Assembly: GCA_002288455.1 (NCBI GenBank)
Contig: NEUS01000035.1
Coordinates: forward strand, 1-33,936
DNA length: 33,936 nucleotides
Direction: 5' to 3'
DNA from: Opitutia bacterium Tous-C1TDCM
Lineage (GTDB): Bacteria; Verrucomicrobiota; Verrucomicrobiia; Opitutales; Opitutaceae
Part shown: positions 21,356 through 29,929 of the stretch, piece after piece
Numbering within the stretch: position 1 is the stretch's first letter
Layout: each line of letters begins with the position of its first letter
The notes under the pieces: generated by a model
What the model was told of the DNA's origin: nothing
Database searches by the model: none
Seen by the model: the letters and a program-made list of their open reading frames with translations, nothing else
Made by a program: the position numbers and the translations under genes

Positions 21356-22174
21356 ATGGCCAAAGCTACTTCCACTCTCGACTGGTGCATTGTTCGTCTG
21401 GGCGACGATCACAACTGGTGGGTCGCGGAGACGAGTGATCCGGTGCGCTGGGATGTCGACGGTCTCAGCATCGTCGATCCGCGCCAAGTGCAGCATTTGA
21501 TCGAGCTCGTCGATCCGTTGCGCGACTACGGTTTCGACCAGGACATGTTCGAGTCGGCCTTCATCCCCTTCCGCATCGACAAGGATCTCGGCAACGGGAA
21601 GGTGCGCCTCAAGCGCGTGAAAGAATCGATGTTCGAATCCGAGGACAAACTCTTCGGCCTGCCGGACATTCTCGACGAGGAAAACGGGCCCTACGCCGAC
21701 CTGCTCGACCACCTCACGCGCTGTCGCGTCAAGCTGCTCAACGATCTCTTCAATTTCGAATCCAAGCTCTCCGTCGACGAGGTCGAGGACGAGATCCGCG
21801 AGGACCAGAACAGCAATTTCATCCAGGGCCATGCGGTGCATACGTTCGACGAGATCGCCGCGATTCTCGACTACATGCCCGCCGGCTACGACGGCGACGA
21901 GGAAGCTCCGGCCAAGGATGTCGAGGACGAGGGCGACGACGACCTGCCGGAACTCGACGAAGAGGAAGAGGAGAAACTCAAGAACGACGAATCCCTGAAG
22001 TGGGACGAAGACGAAGAGGGCGAAAAGGGCGACGACGACGCGGCCAAAAAGAAGGACAAGGGCGACGACGACGAGGATGAGGACGACGACGACGACAAAG
22101 AAAAGGACGACGACGAGGACGACGAGGACGACGAAGACGAAAAGCCGAAGAAGAAAGCCAAGGGCAAACGCTGA
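21356..22174 (+). CDS. Conserved-looking protein with extreme acidic tail
   Basis: 272-residue protein that I do not recognise. Residues 1 to about 175 form a normal-looking folded domain (LDWCIVRLGDDHNWWVAETS near the start, and HLTRCRVKLLNDLFNFESKL with a following FIQGHAVHTFDEIAAILDYM). From about 178 the chain is almost entirely Asp/Glu, with runs of up to five acidic residues and a few Lys, then a basic end (KPKKKAKGKR). The acidic region is encoded by near-repetitive GAC/GAG codons (21890-22140). There is no signal peptide. Such tails resemble those of nucleic-acid mimics or histone-binding proteins, but no function can be assigned. A strong terminator follows 24 bp after the stop, so it is monocistronic. 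Confidence 0.8.
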   Translation: MAKATSTLDWCIVRLGDDHNWWVAETSDPVRWDVDGLSIVDPRQVQHLIELVDPLRDYGFDQDMFESAFIPFRIDKDLGNGKVRLKRVKESMFESEDKLFGLPDILDEENGPYADLLDHLTRCRVKLLNDLFNFESKLSVDEVEDEIREDQNSNFIQGHAVHTFDEIAAILDYMPAGYDGDEEAPAKDVEDEGDDDLPELDEEEEEKLKNDESLKWDEDEEGEKGDDDAAKKKDKGDDDEDEDDDDDKEKDDDEDDEDDEDEKPKKKAKGKR

Positions 22175-22197
22175 TCCGTCCATCGACATTCCTTACC

Positions 22198-22223
22198 AAG
22201 GCAGCCTCCGGGCTGCCTTTTTT
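22198..22223 (+). terminator. Intrinsic terminator after acidic-tail gene
   Basis: AAGGCAGCC-TCCG-GGCTGCCTT is a 9-bp perfect stem with a UUCG-class loop (TCCG) followed by a T6 run. It lies 24 bp after the stop codon. Confidence 0.93.
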
Positions 22224-22316
22224 GTGCCCGCGCGCGGCGCATGGAGCCGGCCGCGCCGGGCCCGGCAGCCAGCCCGACATTGCCTTTTGCGGAGGATTCC
22301 CGCACCTAGCACCCCT

Positions 22317-22910
22317 ATGGATTTTTTCCGCCGAGTTGCGTTGGGGCCGCTGATTCTGGCGGTCGCGGTCTGGGGGAGCGGTTGTGCCTCGAAGCCCTCC
22401 GCCGCGGCCAATCCCGTGATTCCGGCGATCTCCTCGACGGCGCAGTTGCGGCCCGGCGACAGCCTGAACATCGCCCTGCAAGGCGTGCCGGATGCCAGCG
22501 CCAGCACGGTCCAGATCGACGACCAAGGCATGATCAACCTGCCCTTCATCGGATCGCTCCAGGCGGCCGGCGCCAGCACGGCGGAATTGTCGCAACGCGT
22601 CCGCGAAACCTACATCGCCAAGAAGATCTACATGACGGTCGACGTCTCCGTGAGCGTGACCGAGCGATTCGTCTATGTGGGCGGCGAAGTGCAGCGCCCG
22701 GGCCGCATCATCTGGACGCCGGACCTGACGGTCGCAAAAGCGGTGCAATCCGCGGGGGGCTTCACGCTCTACGCCAAGGAAACCGCCGTGACCCTCGTGC
22801 GCGAAAAGACCGCCTACCCGATCGACGTGAAGCTGGCGCAGAAAAACCCGAACGAAGATCCGCGCCTGCTGCCCGGCGATTCGCTGCAGGTCCCGCGCTC
22901 GCCGTTCTGA
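22317..22910 (+). CDS. Polysaccharide export (Wza-like) lipoprotein
   Basis: 197-residue outer-membrane lipoprotein of the polysaccharide biosynthesis/export family. The signal peptide ends in lipobox GSGC with C23. The Poly_export domain (about 41-120) shows the family pattern LRPGDSLNIALQGVPD, then VQIDDQGMINLPFIGSLQAAG and LSQRVRETYIAKKIY. An SLBB domain (about 125-195) has VYVGGEVQRPGRIIWTPDLTVAKAVQSAGG and a closing LLPGDSLQV. It is shorter than E. coli Wza and lacks the C-terminal membrane helix, as in many stand-alone homologues. No capsule or exosortase genes adjoin it. The leader has no Shine-Dalgarno close to the ATG. Confidence 0.9.
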   Translation: MDFFRRVALGPLILAVAVWGSGCASKPSAAANPVIPAISSTAQLRPGDSLNIALQGVPDASASTVQIDDQGMINLPFIGSLQAAGASTAELSQRVRETYIAKKIYMTVDVSVSVTERFVYVGGEVQRPGRIIWTPDLTVAKAVQSAGGFTLYAKETAVTLVREKTAYPIDVKLAQKNPNEDPRLLPGDSLQVPRSPF

Positions 22911-22931
22911 GGCGCGCTCACGGCGGCGGAT

Positions 22932-23942
22932 TCACCGCAACTCCCGCGCCATTTCCTTGGCGAAGTAAGTGAGGATGAGATCCGCGCCCGCCCGTTTGAT
23001 CGCGAGCAGGGATTCGTTCCGGCAACGTTCGAGATTCAGCCAACCCAGCCGCGCCGCCGCATGGATCTGCGCGTATTCGCCGGAGATCTGGTAGGCCGCG
23101 ACGGGCTTGCGCGTGGCTTCGCGCACCTCGCGGATGATGTCGAGATAGAGGCCGGCCGGTTTCACCATCAAGATGTCCGCGCCTTCGGCCTCGTCGAGGC
23201 GCGCCTCGACAAGCGCTTCCCGGCGATTGGCGGGATTCATCTGGTAGGTGGCCTTGCTGAGCAAACGCGTGCCCGCCGCCTGCGCGCTGCCGACGGCGTC
23301 GCGGAACGGCCCGTAGTACGCGGAATTGTATTTCACCGAATACGCCAAAATCCCGGTGCCGGTGAAACCCGCGGCATCGAGGGCCTGCCGAATCGCGCCG
23401 ACGCGGCCGTCCATCATGTCGCTGGGGGCCACGAGATCGACGCCGGCCTTGGCTTGGAGCACCGCCATGCGGCCGAGAATATCCACGGTCCGATCGTTCT
23501 CCACGTCGTCGCGGGCCGCGGTGAGCACGCCGTCGTGGCCGTGGGTCGTGTACGGATCGAGGGCGACATCGGTGATCACCGTGAGGTCGGGCAACGCCTT
23601 CTTCACGGCGCGGACGGCGCGGAGAACGAGCGTGTCTTCGTCGAGCGCCTGGGTGCCGGTGTCGTCCTTGAGTTTCGGATCGAGCTTGGGAAACAGCGCG
23701 ACGGCGGGCACCCCGAGTTTCCAAAGGGCGCGGCACTCTTTCACGAGATCGGCGACGTTGAGGCGGAACACGCCGGGCATCGAAGCGATTTCCTCCGGCG
23801 CCGCCCTGCCTTCGACGACGAAGAGCGGGGCGATGAAATCCGCGGGCCGCAGCACGGTTTCCTCGACCATCGCGCGGAGACCGGCGGTGCGACGCAAACG
23901 GCGGGGACGCTGGGACAGGACTAAACGGGAATTCTCGGCCAT
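22932..23942 (-). CDS. hemB: Delta-aminolevulinic acid dehydratase (porphobilinogen synthase)
   Basis: 336-residue cytosolic enzyme that condenses two 5-aminolevulinate molecules into porphobilinogen in haem synthesis. The two Schiff-base lysines are K204 (YSVKYNSAYYGPF) and K261 (LMVKPAGLYLD). The metal-site loop reads DVALDPYTTHGHDG (125-138). The three zinc cysteines of the E. coli/animal enzyme are replaced by A127, D129 and D137, so this is the zinc-independent, magnesium-type enzyme known from Pseudomonas and Bradyrhizobium. ATG 23942 (MAENSRLVLSQRPRR) is chosen by homology; the frame is open a further 35 codons. It converges with the Wza-like gene across 21 bp. Confidence 0.96.
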   Translation of the reverse strand: MAENSRLVLSQRPRRLRRTAGLRAMVEETVLRPADFIAPLFVVEGRAAPEEIASMPGVFRLNVADLVKECRALWKLGVPAVALFPKLDPKLKDDTGTQALDEDTLVLRAVRAVKKALPDLTVITDVALDPYTTHGHDGVLTAARDDVENDRTVDILGRMAVLQAKAGVDLVAPSDMMDGRVGAIRQALDAAGFTGTGILAYSVKYNSAYYGPFRDAVGSAQAAGTRLLSKATYQMNPANRREALVEARLDEAEGADILMVKPAGLYLDIIREVREATRKPVAAYQISGEYAQIHAAARLGWLNLERCRNESLLAIKRAGADLILTYFAKEMARELR

Positions 23943-24065
23943 AAAGCTGCGGCGAGAAAAACGGCCGAACGCCGGGCGGCCAACCGAAATCAACCGTCCG
24001 GCCGACCCGACGGGGCGGCGTCGCAAGCGATGCGGCGGGAAAGCCAAGCCCGGCGCGGCCGGCGC

Positions 24066-24782
24066 TCAGTTGCGCCGGCGGCGGGAAGCGACCAGCAGCA
24101 GCGCGATACCGCCGAAGGCCAGACCGGCGACGGACGCCGTATCGGGCACACGCACCGTCAGCGGCGGTTCATAGCCGCCGGAGCCGCTCGCGGCGTCGTG
24201 CGAGAAGGGCGCGAACCTGTCGACGGAGTAGTCTCCTTGCCGGAATTTTTCGTTGTAGAGGTCGAAGTGCAGGTTGTACGCGGACCGCAGGGCGGACACG
24301 TCGACCTGGAAGTCGACATAGCGCAGCACGCCGGAGGCTGCGGCGTCGGTCTGCACGTTGTACGCCGACACGGTGCCGGCGTTGGCAAAGCTGAACTGCA
24401 GCTCAAGATAGTAGGTCGGATAGATACCGTGCGGCGACAGGTTGCCCGATTCGAAATCGGGCACGTTGGTCGGGGGCGTGCCCCACGTCAGCATCGAGCC
24501 GGTGTAGGCGACGCCGTTGATCTTGAAGGTGCCGATATCGGGGGCCGGATTCGAGAGCGCCAGACCGGGCGCGATCGCCACGGAAAGAAAATACGGCACC
24601 GCCACATTGGAGGAATTGGCTTTGAGCAGCGTGCGCAACGTGAAGACATCCGCATTGGCGACGGTGGTCTGGTCGACGGTGTCGTAGGTGCCGCCCGCGA
24701 TGTCGAGCTGCAGCATCGGCAACGCCGCGGCCGGCGCAGCGAGCGCGAGACTTAAGCAAAGGATGCGGAGGCGGCGGAACAT
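24066..24782 (-). CDS. VPD-type CTERM surface protein (exosortase substrate)
   Basis: 238-residue exported protein with a signal peptide (FRRLRILCLSLALAAPAAAL) and a C-terminal sorting signal at 212-238: VPDTAS, then a hydrophobic helix (VAGLAFGGIALLLVAS), then RRRRN. This tripartite tail resembles the VPDSG-CTERM variant of PEP-CTERM, which exosortases of Verrucomicrobia process. The middle is beta-rich with no recognised domain. The protein is probably delivered to the outer surface or exopolysaccharide matrix. The exosortase gene is not in the window. A -10-like TACAAT lies 62-67 bp upstream and a GGGGAG ribosome-binding-like sequence sits directly before the ATG, one of few here. Confidence 0.85.
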   Translation of the reverse strand: MFRRLRILCLSLALAAPAAALPMLQLDIAGGTYDTVDQTTVANADVFTLRTLLKANSSNVAVPYFLSVAIAPGLALSNPAPDIGTFKINGVAYTGSMLTWGTPPTNVPDFESGNLSPHGIYPTYYLELQFSFANAGTVSAYNVQTDAAASGVLRYVDFQVDVSALRSAYNLHFDLYNEKFRQGDYSVDRFAPFSHDAASGSGGYEPPLTVRVPDTASVAGLAFGGIALLLVASRRRRN

Positions 24783-24843
24783 AACTCCCCATTAGCAAGG
24801 CCGTGACCAACTCGGCGCACGCACTGCCCGGGCCGCGGTAGTA

Positions 24844-24849
24844 ATTGTA
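24844..24849 (-). promoter_or_regulatory. Possible -10 box for the VPD-CTERM gene
   Basis: TACAAT on the minus strand (5 of 6 to TATAAT) lies in an AT-rich patch 62 bp upstream of the start codon. The -35 is not clear at 16-18 bp, so the call is tentative. Confidence 0.3.
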
Positions 24850-24933
24850 CGCAAAGGAATTAAACTTCGCAGATTTTCCCTGCACCGGGAGGCGCGGAAC
24901 CCGGGCGCGAAATCTGTAAGCCGGCACGACACT

Positions 24934-24955
24934 GAGATAGGTTCGATCCTACCTC
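24934..24955 (-). repeat. Hairpin downstream of receptor remnant
   Basis: On the minus strand GAGGTAGG-ATCGAA-CCTATCTC gives an 8-bp stem with one G:U pair; the plus strand version has an A:C mismatch, so the RNA would be minus-strand. It lies 67 bp past the remnant receptor stop. There is no T-tract. It may be a leftover weak terminator. Nothing else is seen in 24783-25022. Confidence 0.4.
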
Positions 24956-25022
24956 TTCGCTAGGCCTGAAGGCAGGCGGTCCGAATTCGCGGCCGCGACC
25001 GCGAAGCCGGCCGCCGGTCGGG

Positions 25023-25441
25023 TCACAGGCGCGTGTTCACACCGAAGAAGAATCCGGGCGTGAGGACGCGGCGCTGGGAAGGACGGTTGCCGCGATCCTG
25101 GCCGGTTTCGAATTCGCCGAGCACGTTGTTCACGTCGAGGTACACGCTCAGACGATCCGTCAGCTGGTCCATCGTCTTCACGTCGAGGGTGTCGCGGCGG
25201 ATCCGGTACACGAGCTGGGAGTCGACCGCGTTGTAGGTCGCGAGGTAGCGGGCGCGATGGTTGTACTGCAGGCGCACGGTGATCTTGTTGCGGATGTAGG
25301 AGAGGCCGGCGTTGGAGATCTCGGGGTTGAAGCCGGCGACTTTGCCCCTGGGATTCGGGGCGAGGGCGATGGCGTTGCCCGCGCCGTAGTTGCCCTCGAG
25401 TCCATGAGCGTGAGGTTGCCGTAGGCCGCGAACGAGGGCAT
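25023..25441 (-). pseudogene. C-terminal remnant of a TonB-dependent receptor, frameshifted
   Basis: Only the last strands of an outer-membrane receptor barrel remain. Reading from 25441, PSFAAYGNLTLM is in one frame. After a single-base deletion at about 25401-25402 (between the ATG codon at 25403-25405 and CTCGAG) the barrel continues in another frame as LEGNYGAGNAIALAPNPRGK, then ISNAGLSYIRNKITVRLQYN, VYLDVNNVLGEFE and the final TPGFFFGVNTRL. Alternating strands, the DVNNVLGE strand and a barrel-closing C-terminus are typical of this family. The plug and most of the barrel are absent; upstream DNA (25442-25654) carries no receptor-like frame and leads into cysS. It is a dead gene left by deletion. 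The substrate cannot be inferred. Confidence 0.75.
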
Positions 25442-25654
25442 GGGGCGGGCAGGGCTGGACGCCGTCGGACCGGGGTGGCCCGGAAGCAAGGGGTCGCGCC
25501 AAGCAAGTGGGACGGCCCGGGATCACATTCCGAAATTGATAGTCATGAACCCGGAACCGGTCGCGCCCGGTGCCGCGGCCCGGGCGGCGACCGCAAAAAC
25601 ACCTTTCCGCCGCGCCGGAATTCCTGTTACCGCTCGCGCTTACCTTTCCGTTTC

Positions 25655-27022
<1,368 letters not shown>

Positions 27023-27026
27023 GAGC

Positions 27027-27151
27027 GCAGAGCTTTAAGCCGAAAGCGATAAGCGGTAAGCAACCGAGCCAAACCGCCCGAAGCTTCTGCCGGTGGCTTT
27101 GAGCTTATTGCTTAGAGCTTACTGCTTACCGCTTATAGCTTCCCGCTTTCA
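27027..27151. repeat. Inverted pair of 7-bp repeat arrays (GCTTNNN)
   Basis: Right arm, 27096-27151: eight consecutive heptamers, each GCTT plus three variable bases (TGA, ATT, AGA, ACT, ACC, ATA, CCC, TCA). Left arm, 27027-27061: five units in the opposite orientation, NNNAAGC (the outermost degenerate). The 19-bp inner segment 27044-27062 pairs with 27123-27141 with one mismatch, leaving a loop of about 60 bp. Both arms keep exact 7-bp register. Confidence 0.85.
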
Positions 27152-27251
27152 CCCCGCGCTTCCGGCGGGCGCGGATCTTCGCGATCTGGTTCGGCGTGAT
27201 CATTTCGCAAACGCCGCCGCCGCGCCGGCCCCGTTTTCCGCGAATAGGTTT

Positions 27252-27286
27252 CTCCAACTCCAAACCCCAAACTCCAAACCCAAAAC
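27252..27286. repeat. Five 7-bp units, consensus YCCAAAC
   Basis: The consecutive heptamers are ctccaac, tccaaac, cccaaac, tccaaac and ccaaaac, in exact register, 95 bp before thrS. The reverse complement, GTTTGGA, is the unit of the array after thrS, so the two arrays bracket thrS in inverted orientation. Confidence 0.85.
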
Positions 27287-27380
27287 CGCGCGGCGGAGCC
27301 GCGTTGACAGCCCGCGCGTTTCGCGGCGGTCTGACCTTCCGGCCCTGCAATCGTACGCAGGACCAAAACCCAATCCGACC

Positions 27381-29342
27381 ATGGCCATGACTCCGCTCGA
27401 CGAACTTCGTCACTCGTGCTCGCACGTGCTGGCGACCGCGATTCTCCGCATCTTCCCGGATGCCAAACTCGATATCGGTCCGCCGACGGACACCGGCTTC
27501 TACTACGACATCGATCTCGAGCACAAACTCACGACCGACGACCTCGCCAAGCTCGAGGCCGAGATGAAGAAAGTCGCGGACGAGAACCAACCCTTCCTGC
27601 GCAAGGAAGTGTCCCGCGAAGAAGCCGTGGAGATCATCACGTCGCGCGGCCAGGAACGCTACAAGCTCGGCCGTCTCGCCGACATTCCCGAGGGCGAAAA
27701 GATTTCGTTCTACCAGAACGGCGAGTTCATGGACCTGTGCGCCGGCACGCACGTGCGCTATACGTCGAAGCTGAAGGCGTTCAAACTGCTCTCGATCGCC
27801 GGCGCGTACCACCGCGGCGACGAGCAGAACAAGCAGCTCCAGCGCATCTACGGCACGGCCTTCGCCTCGAAGGACGAACTCGCCGCGTACCTCACGCAAC
27901 TCGAGCAGGCGAAACTCCGCGACCACCGCAAACTCGGCAAAGATCTCAAACTCTTCGTGGTCGACGACGAAGTCGGCCAGGGCCTCATCCTTTGGACACC
28001 CAACGGCGCCACCATCCGCCAGGAATTGCAGACCTTCATCAGCGAGGAATTGCGCAAGCAGGGCTACTCGCAGGTCTTCACGCCCCACATCGGCAAGCTC
28101 GCGCTCTACAAGACCTCGGGCCACTTCCCCTATTACAAGGAATCGCAGTTCACCGCCTTCGCCGAACCCGACGCGATGGCGCAACTGGCGAACGAAGGTT
28201 GCTCCTGCGCCGAACTCACGCGCCGCCTCGAGGGCGTCTCCGCGCAGTTCGCCGCCGAGATCAACCAGCGCGCCGGCAAGGAAGTGATCGCCAAGGAACG
28301 CGTCCTCGACGCCGACCAGCTGCTCGAAGGCTTCATGCTGAAGCCGATGAACTGCCCGCACCACATCAAGATCTTCGCCTCGCAGCCGCATTCGTACCGC
28401 GACCTGCCCGTGCGCCTCGCCGAATTCGGCACCGTGTACCGCTGGGAACAGAGCGGCGAACTCAACGGCATGACCCGCGTGCGCGGTTTCACGCAGGACG
28501 ACGCCCACCTCTTCTGCACCGAGGATCAGGTCGCGCAGGAAGTGCTCGGCTGTCTCTCGCTCGTGAAAACGGTGCTGACCACCCTCGGCATGAACGACTA
28601 CCGCGTGCGCGTCGGTCTCCGCGATCCGGACAGCAGCAAGTTCACCGGCGACCCGGCCAAGTGGGATGTCGCCGAAGCCGCCTGCCGCACCGCCGCGTCC
28701 ACGCTCGGCGTGCCGTTCACCGAGGAACCCGGCGAGGCGGCGTTCTACGGCCCGAAGATCGACTTCGTCATCAAGGACGTCATCGGCCGCGAATGGCAGC
28801 TCGGCACCGTGCAGGTCGACTACGTGCTGCCGGTCCGGTTCAACCTCTCCTACATCGGGGCCGACAACGCCCCGCACCGTCCGGTGATGATCCACCGCGC
28901 GCCCTTCGGCTCGATGGAGCGTTTCTGCGGTGTGCTCATCGAGCACTTCGCCGGCGACTTCCCCGCCTGGCTCGCGCCGGAGCAGGTCCGCCTCGTGCCG
29001 ATCAGCGACAAGACGATCGACTACGCGCGCGCGCTGCTCGCGAAGCTCAAGGCCGAGGGCCTGCGCGCCTCGCTCGACGAGCACAGCGACAAGCTCGGCG
29101 CCAAGATCCGCCGCGCGGAGATCGACAAGGTCCCGTACACGCTCGTCATCGGCCAGAAGGAAGCGGAAGCCAACAGCGTCTCCGTCCGTTCCCGCGCCCG
29201 CGGCGACGAAGGCGTGATGACGGCCGACGCCTACGTTGCGAAACTCAAGACCGAGGTCGCGACCCGCGCCTTGCCGGACAAGAAGAAGCCGGCACCCGCG
29301 GCCCCGGCCGCACCGGCGGCGCCGGCGGCGCCGACGAGCTGA
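27381..29342 (+). CDS. thrS: Threonyl-tRNA synthetase without TGS domain
   Basis: 653-residue class II synthetase that charges tRNA-Thr and edits mischarged serine. It starts directly at the editing domain: H11-x3-H15 (HSCSH) and C120 in DLCAGTHV are the editing residues. The N-terminal TGS domain of about 60 residues found in most bacteria is absent. The catalytic core has motif 1 (ATIRQELQTFISEE), zinc-binding MNCPHH (C325), YRWEQSGELNGMTRVRGFTQDD as motif 2, and motif 3 at HRAPFGSMERF. Between motif 1 and MNCPHH, about residues 254-320 hold an extra segment about 50 residues longer than in E. coli. The anticodon-binding domain is complete and an Ala/Pro tail follows. ATG 27381 or 27387 could start it. 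Confidence 0.95.
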   Translation: MAMTPLDELRHSCSHVLATAILRIFPDAKLDIGPPTDTGFYYDIDLEHKLTTDDLAKLEAEMKKVADENQPFLRKEVSREEAVEIITSRGQERYKLGRLADIPEGEKISFYQNGEFMDLCAGTHVRYTSKLKAFKLLSIAGAYHRGDEQNKQLQRIYGTAFASKDELAAYLTQLEQAKLRDHRKLGKDLKLFVVDDEVGQGLILWTPNGATIRQELQTFISEELRKQGYSQVFTPHIGKLALYKTSGHFPYYKESQFTAFAEPDAMAQLANEGCSCAELTRRLEGVSAQFAAEINQRAGKEVIAKERVLDADQLLEGFMLKPMNCPHHIKIFASQPHSYRDLPVRLAEFGTVYRWEQSGELNGMTRVRGFTQDDAHLFCTEDQVAQEVLGCLSLVKTVLTTLGMNDYRVRVGLRDPDSSKFTGDPAKWDVAEAACRTAASTLGVPFTEEPGEAAFYGPKIDFVIKDVIGREWQLGTVQVDYVLPVRFNLSYIGADNAPHRPVMIHRAPFGSMERFCGVLIEHFAGDFPAWLAPEQVRLVPISDKTIDYARALLAKLKAEGLRASLDEHSDKLGAKIRRAEIDKVPYTLVIGQKEAEANSVSVRSRARGDEGVMTADAYVAKLKTEVATRALPDKKKPAPAAPAAPAAPAAPTS

Positions 29343-29410
29343 GCCGGCGCGTCAGGATATCGGAATTCGGCGCGGGGCGCGATTGGCGCGCTCCGCGCTT
29401 TTTATCTCGA

Positions 29411-29445
29411 GTTCGGAGTTCGGAGTTTGGAGTTCGGAGTTTGAG
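29411..29445. repeat. 7-bp repeat array, consensus GTTYGGA
   Basis: Four exact-register heptamers (gttcgga, gttcgga, gtttgga, gttcgga) and one degenerate fifth (gtttgag) lie 68 bp after thrS. The unit is the reverse complement of the array at 27252-27286. Confidence 0.88.
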
Positions 29446-29503
29446 TTCGACGGATACCGCCGTCCCTCGCCTTGCTCGTTTCGGCAACGCGCCCCGTCCG
29501 GTC

Positions 29504-29538
29504 TTTCAACCTTCAACTTTCACCTTTCAACTTTTCCC
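29504..29538. repeat. 7-bp repeat array, consensus YTTCAAC
   Basis: The heptamers tttcaac, cttcaac, tttcacc, tttcaac and degenerate ttttccc are in exact register, between thrS and glnK. No inverted partner array is seen nearby. The remaining sequence of 29343-29566 shows only the GTTYGGA array and a GC hairpin. Confidence 0.85.
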
Positions 29539-29546
29539 GCCCAACC

Positions 29547-29565
29547 GGGCCGCCCGCGGCGGCCC
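29547..29565 (-). terminator. GC-rich hairpin directly after glnK (inner module)
   Basis: GGGCCGCC-CGC-GGCGGCCC is a perfect 8-bp stem that begins one base after the glnK stop codon on the minus strand. It lacks a T-tract, so termination is inferred from position and stability. Confidence 0.5.
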
Positions 29566-29566
29566 C

Positions 29567-29929
<363 letters not shown>

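Larger units (their letters stand above)
27023..27380. other. cysS-thrS intergenic region (358 bp)
   Basis: It holds the GCTTNNN inverted arrays (27027-27151), about 100 bp of GC-rich sequence with nothing recognised, the NCCAAAC array (27252-27286) and the thrS leader. A perfect TTGACA at 27304-27309 has no convincing -10 partner. No credible gene was found on either strand. Confidence 0.7.

Noticed and set aside
24934..24955. tRNA fragment, because GGTTCGATCC looks like a T-loop
   Set aside because: With a proper 7-nt T-loop the stem does not pair beyond one or two bases, and no acceptor, anticodon arm or CCA follows. It is a simple hairpin.
27027..27151. CRISPR-like array
   Set aside because: The units are 7 bp with 3 variable bases, far below CRISPR repeat and spacer lengths, and no cas genes are present.
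27126..27205. Minus-strand 25-codon frame (ITPNQIAKIRARRKRG...) between cysS and thrS
   Set aside because: It is short and basic, its end is encoded by the heptamer array, and no supporting promoter or leader is seen.
27304..27309. Perfect TTGACA as the thrS promoter
   Set aside because: No acceptable -10 box lies 16-18 bp downstream, and the surrounding DNA is very GC-rich.
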